Shown here: positions 5,267 through 10,690 of the stretch, in pieces | Position numbering within the stretch: position 1 is the first letter of the stretch | Layout of the letters: each line of letters begins with the position of its first letter | Assembly (NCBI GenBank): GCA_964643965.1 | Contig: CAZXVH010000141.1 | Location: forward strand, 1-11,328 | DNA: 11,328 nucleotides | Direction of reading: 5' to 3' | Source of the DNA: GCA-2746795 sp964643965 | Lineage (GTDB): Bacteria > Chloroflexota > Anaerolineae > Promineifilales > Promineifilaceae | The notes under the pieces: generated by a model | Database searches by the model: none | What the model was told of the DNA's origin: nothing | The model's input: the letters and a program-made list of their open reading frames with translations, nothing else | Made by a program: the position numbers and the translations under genes

Positions 5267-7786
5267 ATGACTCCTGAAAAAATCGGCCGTTATCAAATAG
5301 AAAGTGAAATTGGACGGGGCGGCATGGCTACCGTCTTCAAAGCATATGATCCCCGCTTTGAACGGCATGTGGCCGTGAAGGTGCTGCCCCGCGAGTTTAT
5401 GCATGACTCTGAATTCCGGGCGCGGTTCAACCGGGAAGCTAAAACGATTGCCTCCCTGGAACACCCGGCCATTGTGCCCGTTTACGATTACGGGGAGGAA
5501 GATGGCCTGCTTTACCTGGTGATGCGCTTCATGCCCGGCGGTTCCCTCTCAGACCGCTTGGAGCAGGGGCCGATTTCTCTTGAAGAATCGGCGAAGATTT
5601 TACAGCGTCTTGGCTCGGCGCTGGATCGGGCGCACAGCCAGGGCATCATTCACCGCGATCTTAAACCGAGCAATGTGCTGTTTGACCAGTATGGCGATGC
5701 GTTTCTGGCAGATTTTGGCATTGTGCGCGTCACCGATTCCAGTTCAAATCTGACGGCCAGCGGCAGCCTGGTGGGTACGCCCATGTATATGAGTCCAGAG
5801 CAGGTGTATGGCGACCGGGAGTTAGACGGCCGTTCCGACATCTATGCCCTGGGCGTCATCCTCTTCCAAATGTTGACCGGCCGGCTGCCCTATGAAGCCG
5901 ACACCCCGGCCAAAATGATGATGAAGCACGTTCTCGATCCGGTTCCCGACATCCTTTCCCAACGCCCGGATCTGCCAGCGGCAGCGGAAGCGATTGTGAG
6001 CAAAGCGCTGGCAAAAGAGCGGGATGATCGCTTTGATACCGCCGCTGATTTCAGCGCTGCCGTGTCTACGCTCACCAAAGAGACCCCGGCGTCTGCTGAA
6101 GTTCAGGCACAGTTGGCCGCCATGCAGGCGGAGATTGCCCCGGAGATGGGGGTGGAAACGGAAACAGCGGCGAAAACGGAAACGGCCGTGGCCCCCATCA
6201 TCGCGGCGGAACCCGTTTCAACCAAAGCGGAAAAGACCCCGGTTGATGCAGCGCCCGATGACCTGGCCGATGATGTGCTGGCAGAGATGGGGCTGCCCGC
6301 TTCCAGTGACAAACCACCAGTGACGGTGGCAGCTAAATCAGGTTCCAAAATCCCGAAAGGGATCTGGGTGCTGCTGCTTGTTTTGCTTGTCGCCTGTCTC
6401 GGTTTGTGTGGGATTGTGGCTATCGCTGTCAGCCAGATAGGGGAGGGGGGCGGCTTTGATAGTTTTGCGGAAACGGCCGTGGCCTTTGACCTCGCCACGC
6501 CCACTCCCGTCGCTTTTCCCTTGCTCGATCCCGCCGAAGCGGCCGCCGCCACCCAGAAAGCCAATTTAATCCTCACCCGTGAACAGTTGGCTTTGCAGGC
6601 GACAATGAATGTGGAAACGGCCGTGGCCATCACCCCCGATACGCCGACGCCGGAAACCAGGAACAGTGATCCGGCCGCCGCCACCCGAGACAGCCTCATA
6701 GCCACGCGCAACGCCGCCAGCATAACCGTGACGCCCGTCAGCGCCGCCACCCGAGACAGCCTGGCCGCCACCCGTGAAAGCCTGATGAGCGCCAGCAGCT
6801 TGCCTCCCCTTTACGGCCCGGTTAGCGGCGACCTGCGCCATGAGTTAGACAATCTCATTGAGACGCAGTATGCCGCTGTTAATCTGAACAATTTCGTCGC
6901 CAAAGCCACTATCGGCAATCCCTTTGCCACCACGGATGGTCCCTGGGATTTCGGCTTTATCTTTCGTCAGGAACAGGCTGATGATGAATTGCGCCTGGTA
7001 GTGCGCTCCGATGGCTTGTGGAGTCTGAACAACCGCCAGGACAATGAAGACAACCTGATTCACGAAGGAACCGTTTCCGCTGATTTAGATGTGACTGAAG
7101 GGGGCGAAAACGAAATCATGTTGGTGGCAAACGGTGAGATGGGACTGTTTATCTTGAACGGACAGCTAATAGAGGCGCTGGATTTGTCCGAGAAGGATAG
7201 TTTTGGCGACCTGGCGCTGGGAACCGGCTTTTATGCCGCTGATGAACAAAAAGGGGCGGTCAGCCGTTACACCGCTTTTACCGTCTGGCCTTTTGTGCCA
7301 CACTTTGGTCCGCGCAGCGGCGAACTGGAACATGTTGACGATGGTTTCATTAAAATGCGCGGCGCAGAGGTAAATCTGCGTAACTTTGTGGCAGAGGCTC
7401 AGTTCGTCAATCCGTATGACGCGGAGGTGGGGACCTGGGATTGGGGCCTGGCCTTCCGCGAAACCGACACCGAATATTGGCTGATCGTGGAGTCGAATGG
7501 GACCTGGTCGCTGATCAATCGCCGGGAGGATGGGGATGATTACCTGGTTGAAGGCAGCGTCAGCGATGTGCTTTTGAGCGACGATGGCGAAAGCAACCAC
7601 CTGCGGCTGGTGGCCCTGGCTGATGTGGGCTATTTCTTCCTCAACGGCGAGTTGGTGGCGGAACTAGACCTGTCTGACCGCTTGACGCCGGGTGATGTCG
7701 CCGTTGTCACCGCATTTTTTGAAGGCAATGAAAGCGAGGGCCACCGCACAGAGTACGAAGATTTTACCGTCTGGCCGCTGCCGTAA
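5267..7786 (+). CDS. Transmembrane Ser/Thr protein kinase with two tandem extracellular domains
   Basis: From ATG 5267 the protein has 839 residues. Residues about 8-270 are a Hanks-type kinase with GRGGMA loop (16-21), K38, E57, HRDLKPSN (129-136), DFG (149-151) and SPE (176-178), all intact. An Ala/Glu-rich linker of about 95 residues leads to one membrane helix (about 366-389, rich in V, L and C). Outside follow a low-complexity TPTP-rich stalk with AATRDSL/AATRESL repeats, then two homologous domains at about 514-675 and 680-839. Both carry the pattern GP-SG-L, VNL-NFVA, DFGFIFR/DWGLAFR, WSL-NR, LNG and FTVWP. This pattern recalls LamG or 3-keto-disaccharide-hydrolase-like jelly rolls, not PASTA repeats. 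A TTG at 5258 is an alternative start that adds three residues. It lies 27 bp after the phosphatase stop and is probably co-transcribed with it. It may couple an envelope or carbohydrate signal to the partner-switching module. Confidence 0.93.
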   Translation: MTPEKIGRYQIESEIGRGGMATVFKAYDPRFERHVAVKVLPREFMHDSEFRARFNREAKTIASLEHPAIVPVYDYGEEDGLLYLVMRFMPGGSLSDRLEQGPISLEESAKILQRLGSALDRAHSQGIIHRDLKPSNVLFDQYGDAFLADFGIVRVTDSSSNLTASGSLVGTPMYMSPEQVYGDRELDGRSDIYALGVILFQMLTGRLPYEADTPAKMMMKHVLDPVPDILSQRPDLPAAAEAIVSKALAKERDDRFDTAADFSAAVSTLTKETPASAEVQAQLAAMQAEIAPEMGVETETAAKTETAVAPIIAAEPVSTKAEKTPVDAAPDDLADDVLAEMGLPASSDKPPVTVAAKSGSKIPKGIWVLLLVLLVACLGLCGIVAIAVSQIGEGGGFDSFAETAVAFDLATPTPVAFPLLDPAEAAAATQKANLILTREQLALQATMNVETAVAITPDTPTPETRNSDPAAATRDSLIATRNAASITVTPVSAATRDSLAATRESLMSASSLPPLYGPVSGDLRHELDNLIETQYAAVNLNNFVAKATIGNPFATTDGPWDFGFIFRQEQADDELRLVVRSDGLWSLNNRQDNEDNLIHEGTVSADLDVTEGGENEIMLVANGEMGLFILNGQLIEALDLSEKDSFGDLALGTGFYAADEQKGAVSRYTAFTVWPFVPHFGPRSGELEHVDDGFIKMRGAEVNLRNFVAEAQFVNPYDAEVGTWDWGLAFRETDTEYWLIVESNGTWSLINRREDGDDYLVEGSVSDVLLSDDGESNHLRLVALADVGYFFLNGELVAELDLSDRLTPGDVAVVTAFFEGNESEGHRTEYEDFTVWPLP

Positions 7787-7788
7787 TC

Positions 7789-7825
7789 CAAGCAGGGCAA
7801 CTTTTTTGGAAAGTTGAACTGCTTG
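7789..7825. repeat. Palindromic intergenic element, copy 1 (after the kinase gene)
   Basis: The arms 7789-7804 and 7810-7825 are complementary in 14 of 16 positions around a TTTGG loop. The core AACTTT...AAAGTTGAACT also occurs in the palindrome at 10553-10585, so the two appear to be members of one family. It begins directly after the kinase stop codon. No T-run follows, so it is at best a weak terminator. A role in mRNA 3'-end protection, as for REP elements, is an alternative. Confidence 0.6.
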
Positions 7826-7899
7826 ATACCATTAGAGATTGGTGATTGCCATTTAGTTGTGAACGAACTCTCGTCTTAATGTGGTTACAATTCTGCGTG

Positions 7900-9420
7900 A
7901 TGCGAATAGGTGTGTGGTGGATAACGGCCGTTCTGACGGCCGTTTTGTTTATGAGCGGCTGTGCCCGTCCGCTGCCGGCTGGCGTGACGCCGCTGCCGAT
8001 GGATTTGCCGGCCACGCCCACATTAGCGGCGACTTCGTCCCCTGGCGTCCCCCTGGAAGAGAGCGTGAAACCACCGGCTACAGCTACAGCGCCGCCCCCC
8101 GTTGTTACGCCGTCTGCCACGCCGCTCGCGCCCACGGCCACCCCCTTTTACACAGGCGAACTTTCTCCAGCCTGCGGCTTGATATTGCCCGCTGTGGCGG
8201 AAACGGCCGTTGTCCCCTCAACCACTCTCAATCCTAATCCGGCGGAATCGGCCGTTGTCCCCTCAACCGCTCTCAATCCTAATCCGGCGGAAACGGCCGT
8301 TGTCCCCTCAACCAGCCTCAATCCCGATGCGGCGGCGCTGGCGCAGGTAGAGAGCCGCATCCCGGACGCCGCCCGAGACGCCTGGGCGCATATCCTCCGG
8401 TCGCCAGGCACGGTGGGGCTGGCCGCCTACCGCGTGGGGCAAGAAGCAGAGGGCGTCTACCTGAACGCTGATGTGCCCATGCCGCTGGGGTCGGTGGTGA
8501 AACTGGTGCATCTGGTGGCCTATGCCGAGGCAGTGGGCAGTGGGGAACTAGACCCGCTCACTCCCGTGCCCGTAGCTGAATTGGAAAGATATTATCAACC
8601 CCACCTTGATTTGGGCGCTCACCGGCGGGCGTTGGCCGAGTTGGCGGCTATGGGCCGGGTCTGGGGCGATCCGCCCACGGTGCTGTTAGAGGATGTGCCC
8701 TGGATGATGATGCGTTTTAGCTCTAACGCCGCCATGGATTATTTGCATCTGCTGCTGGGACAGGCGCGGATTGAGGAAACGGCCGTTGCCCTCGGCCTCA
8801 CCAGTCAAACAGCCCCCTGTCCCTTTTTGGCGCAGTTTCTGGCCATGAGCAATATGACTCGCGGGGCGGCCAGCGACTACGCCGCTCTGCAAACGTACCT
8901 GGCAGACCCCGCTCTTTACGGCCGGGAAGCGATGCTTTTTGCCGACGCCTTTGCCCATGACCCCGATTTCCGCGACGCCCAAAATGAGTGGCGGCGGGCA
9001 CAGCGACGGCCGTCGGTCAGCATTCAGCGGGCGTTCACGGAGGCGCTCAATCCGCAGGCGGCCGCCAGGGAGTATGCGGCGTTGCTGGCGCGTCTGGCTC
9101 AAAATGGCTTGAGCAACCCGAACAGCAGTTTCATCGCCCGCCGTTATCTGGAATGGCCCATGATTTTTGAGGACAACCAGGCCTTGTTCAGCAATTTGGG
9201 CTTCAAAAACGGCACGATGCCCGGCGTCCTCAACCTGGTTTATTATGCTTATCCGCAGGGCGAGGTGACGCCCCTGGTGGTGGTTCTCTTTTTCCACGAC
9301 CTGCCCACTTACACTTACCGCCAATGGCGCTACAGTCTCACCCATGACGAGTTTGCCCGGTGGCTGCTCTATGACCCGCAGGCGATAACGGCCGTTGCCA
9401 ACGTTATCGGTGATCCGTGA
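7900..9420 (+). CDS. Lipoprotein with beta-lactamase/PBP-like serine hydrolase domain
   Basis: From ATG 7900 the protein has 506 residues. MRIGVWW, a hydrophobic core ITAVLTAVLF and the lipobox-like MSGC (C21) indicate a lipid-anchored exported protein. The upstream ATG 7879 and TTG 7846 remain in frame but give a worse signal peptide, and no start has a good ribosome site. A Pro/Thr/Ala-rich linker contains three 15-residue repeats (100-144). From about 150 onward the fold resembles class A beta-lactamases (PF13354 type). It has SxxK as S198-V-V-K201 within PLGSVVKLVHL, SxN as S274-S275-N276 within MRFSSNAAMDYL, and KNG (436-438) in place of KTG. No ExxLN omega-loop motif with the deacylating Glu is evident, which argues for a penicillin-binding or other serine hydrolase role over antibiotic resistance. 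The substrate is unknown. It lies downstream of the membrane kinase on the same strand. Confidence 0.8.
   Translation: MRIGVWWITAVLTAVLFMSGCARPLPAGVTPLPMDLPATPTLAATSSPGVPLEESVKPPATATAPPPVVTPSATPLAPTATPFYTGELSPACGLILPAVAETAVVPSTTLNPNPAESAVVPSTALNPNPAETAVVPSTSLNPDAAALAQVESRIPDAARDAWAHILRSPGTVGLAAYRVGQEAEGVYLNADVPMPLGSVVKLVHLVAYAEAVGSGELDPLTPVPVAELERYYQPHLDLGAHRRALAELAAMGRVWGDPPTVLLEDVPWMMMRFSSNAAMDYLHLLLGQARIEETAVALGLTSQTAPCPFLAQFLAMSNMTRGAASDYAALQTYLADPALYGREAMLFADAFAHDPDFRDAQNEWRRAQRRPSVSIQRAFTEALNPQAAAREYAALLARLAQNGLSNPNSSFIARRYLEWPMIFEDNQALFSNLGFKNGTMPGVLNLVYYAYPQGEVTPLVVVLFFHDLPTYTYRQWRYSLTHDEFARWLLYDPQAITAVANVIGDP
8197..8331 (+). repeat. Three tandem 45-bp repeats inside the lipoprotein linker
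   Basis: The units are 8197-8241, 8242-8286 and 8287-8331. They encode AETAVVPSTTLNPNP, AESAVVPSTALNPNP and AETAVVPSTSLNPDA. Each begins with GCGGAA followed by (A/T)CGGCCGTTGTC, so the dispersed palindrome sits at the head of every unit. The units are close to identical at DNA level, which points to recent duplication by slippage or unequal recombination. Because the length is a multiple of three, the number of repeats can change the linker length without breaking the frame. Confidence 0.9.
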
Positions 9421-9430
9421 TCAAAATATA

Positions 9431-9487
9431 TTTCTTACAACTCCTTAACAACTTCTGAACATTGTTTCGTTAAGCTACTGTCATACA
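9431..9487 (+). promoter_or_regulatory. 11-bp-phased direct repeats, PhoB/OmpR-type operator, with candidate -10
   Basis: Four consecutive 11-bp units are visible: TTTCTTACAAC (9431), TCCTTAACAAC (9442), TTCTGAACATT (9453) and the weaker GTTTCGTTAAG (9464). The shared core is TNAACA. Adjacent units 1-2 and 2-3 each agree at 7 of 11 positions. Direct repeats of TTAACA-like hexamers at 11-bp spacing are the usual sites for PhoB/PhoP-type response regulators in Bacillus and cyanobacteria. A possible -10, CATACA at 9482-9487, follows at the spacing expected if the repeats replace the -35. This would make the secreted repeat protein regulated by a two-component system, perhaps by phosphate. Which regulator acts cannot be told from the sequence. 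Confidence 0.5.
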
Positions 9488-9499
9488 CAAACCGACATG

Positions 9500-9528
9500 T
9501 TGGCTTTGTAGACAGAGGCAACTATACA
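9500..9528 (+). promoter_or_regulatory. Alternative sigma-70-like promoter before the secreted repeat protein
   Basis: TTGGCT (9500-9505) and TATACA (9523-9528) are separated by 17 bp, a good match to a housekeeping promoter. The predicted transcript start (about 9535) would fall at the beginning of the AAGGAGA ribosome site (9534-9540). This makes it less comfortable than the upstream CATACA option. Confidence 0.35.
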
Positions 9529-9548
9529 AAGCAAAGGAGATAAACAAA

Positions 9549-10532
9549 ATGTTATCGATGTCAAGACGAGTTTTATATATGGTTTTAGGGGGCATTATCG
9601 CCCTGGCGGCGGTGGCGGCTCTGGCAGTTGGCGGCGCGACCGTTTTTGCCCAAAGCGATGCGGGCACAGACACAACGCCACTGCCCGCCCAAGGGAATAT
9701 GGCGTCCAGGCGGGGTTTTGGCGACCGGCAGAATCAGCGGGGAGATCGCGGCCCCCACAGAGTTATTGCAGAGCAGCGAGGCGTATATCTGGCTGAAGCG
9801 CTCGGTATCAGCGTTGAAGAGCTGGAAACAGCCCAAGAAGCGGTGCGCCTGGCTCAGCAAGAAACCTTCCTGGATCAGGCCGTCGCCGATGGTTTGCTCA
9901 CTCGGGAAGAGGCAGACGCCATGCTCTCCGGCGAAAGCAGCTTCCGGTATTTGGGACGACAGTTATTAGGTATGAAGCGAAACGGCCGTTTCAATGAAAC
10001 GGTTCACAACGAACTATTAGCCGCCGAACTGGGTATCACCATTACAGAATTGGAAGCGGCTAAAATTACGGCCCGGGAAGCGGCTCAAGCGCAAGCGCTG
10101 GCAGACGGCGTGATCACCCCAGAGCAAGTTGATATGATGGCAGCCAGGCAAGTCCTGCGCGAATTCATCGACCAGGATGCCATTTTAGCCGATGTACTGG
10201 GCGTAACGGCCGCAGAAGTGTCCGCTGCGAAAGAGGATGGCGTCCTGCGTGACCTGATCGAGGCTTCTGGCTTAACCCTTGAAGAAATGGGCGCAGCCAG
10301 GCAAACGGCGCATGAAGAAGCCGTCGCGGCGGCAGTAGCGGCCGGCGTCATCACTCAAGAACAGGCTGACCAACTGCAAAGTTTCCCCGGCCGTGATGGA
10401 ATAGGCGGTCCCTGTGGCGGTGGCGGCGGGCGTGGACGTGGCGGTGGCCCTCGCGGCAATGGTTCCCCCGGCGGTCCACAGAATAACAGCGCTCCTGCCG
10501 TTCCTGGCGCTGCCAATTCATCCGATGCGTAA
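9549..10532 (+). CDS. Secreted helical-repeat protein with Gly-rich C-terminus, function unknown
   Basis: The 327-residue protein starts at ATG 9549 with a clear AAGGAGA ribosome site at 9534-9540. An N-terminal hydrophobic segment (residues about 8-34) ending in TVFAQS looks like a cleavable Sec signal peptide. The mature part holds about three degenerate helical repeats, each running from a LA-x-x-LG(I/V)(S/T)-x-x-E(L/V)-x-x-A helix to an ALADG(V/L)(I/L)T-x-EQAD segment. Units begin near 80, 157 and 212 and end near 126, 197 and 276. The two-part form (helix with LGIS-EEL, then ADG-IT-EEA-D) recalls small secreted proteins of unknown function in Chloroflexota and Firmicutes. The tail (about 285-310) is Gly/Arg/Pro-rich with a single Cys (C289), followed by an Asn/Ser/Ala end. 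There are no catalytic motifs. The gene has its own regulatory region and terminator, so it is a single-gene unit. Confidence 0.85.
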   Translation: MLSMSRRVLYMVLGGIIALAAVAALAVGGATVFAQSDAGTDTTPLPAQGNMASRRGFGDRQNQRGDRGPHRVIAEQRGVYLAEALGISVEELETAQEAVRLAQQETFLDQAVADGLLTREEADAMLSGESSFRYLGRQLLGMKRNGRFNETVHNELLAAELGITITELEAAKITAREAAQAQALADGVITPEQVDMMAARQVLREFIDQDAILADVLGVTAAEVSAAKEDGVLRDLIEASGLTLEEMGAARQTAHEEAVAAAVAAGVITQEQADQLQSFPGRDGIGGPCGGGGGRGRGGGPRGNGSPGGPQNNSAPAVPGAANSSDA

Positions 10533-10552
10533 GCGTAAAACAAGTTGAGTCA

Positions 10553-10585
10553 AGAAGTTCAACTTTTGCCAAAAGTTGAACTTCT
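10553..10585. repeat. Palindromic intergenic element, copy 2 (after the secreted repeat protein)
   Basis: The arms AGAAGTTCAACTTTTG (10553-10568) and CAAAAGTTGAACTTCT (10570-10585) are perfectly complementary over 16 bp around one base. The core matches the element at 7789-7825. A degenerate half copy (CAAGTTGAG) lies just upstream at 10541. It is AT-rich at the tip and is followed by a separate strong terminator, so termination is probably not its main role. Confidence 0.7.
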
Positions 10586-10596
10586 CATGCTAAAAG

Positions 10597-10635
10597 AAAA
10601 AGGCGCGTCGTTCATTGTGAACGACGCGCCTTTTT
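10597..10635. terminator. Strong intrinsic terminator, usable on both strands
   Basis: The arms 10597-10614 and 10618-10635 are perfectly complementary over 18 bp, with GC-rich centre GGCGCGTCGTTCA and a TTG loop. The plus strand ends in TTTTT (10631-10635). The matching AAAAA at the left arm gives a T-run for minus-strand transcription as well. It ends the secreted-protein transcript and insulates pdxH. Confidence 0.92.
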
Positions 10636-10654
10636 CGCGTTTGCCTGGTTGAAA

Positions 10655-10684
10655 TTGGCAAAATCTGGCAAACTGCTTCATTAT
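10655..10684 (+). promoter_or_regulatory. Candidate pdxH promoter giving a very short leader
   Basis: TTGGCA (10655-10660) and CATTAT (10679-10684) are spaced by 18 bp. Transcription would begin at or just before ATG 10691, so the mRNA would be leaderless or nearly so. This agrees with the lack of any ribosome site before that ATG. The call rests on motif matching only. Confidence 0.4.
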
Positions 10685-10690
10685 TAGACC

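Noticed and set aside
6103..6771. Minus-strand open frame of 222 codons opposite the kinase linker
   Set aside because: It is an Ala/Val/Ser-rich shadow of the low-complexity linker, with no motif or start signal.
7857..7891. Promoter for the lipoprotein from TTGTGA and TACAAT
   Set aside because: The spacer is 23 bp, too long for sigma-70, and no better -35 is present.
8197..8331. Possible CRISPR-like array
   Set aside because: The 45-bp units are directly adjacent without spacers, are in frame with the lipoprotein and code for a linker.
8686..9345. Minus-strand open frame of 219 codons
   Set aside because: It is antisense to the serine hydrolase domain. Long antisense frames are expected in GC-rich coding DNA, and there is no ribosome site or domain.
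9478..9500. E. coli-type Pho box starting at CTGTCAT
   Set aside because: The second half (CCGACAT) is not at the required 11-bp spacing. The upstream TNAACA repeats are a much better direct-repeat operator.
10385..10480. Gly/Arg-rich end of the secreted protein as a nucleic-acid-binding RGG domain
   Set aside because: The protein has an export signal and the tail lacks regular RGG spacing, so low-complexity surface sequence is the simpler reading.
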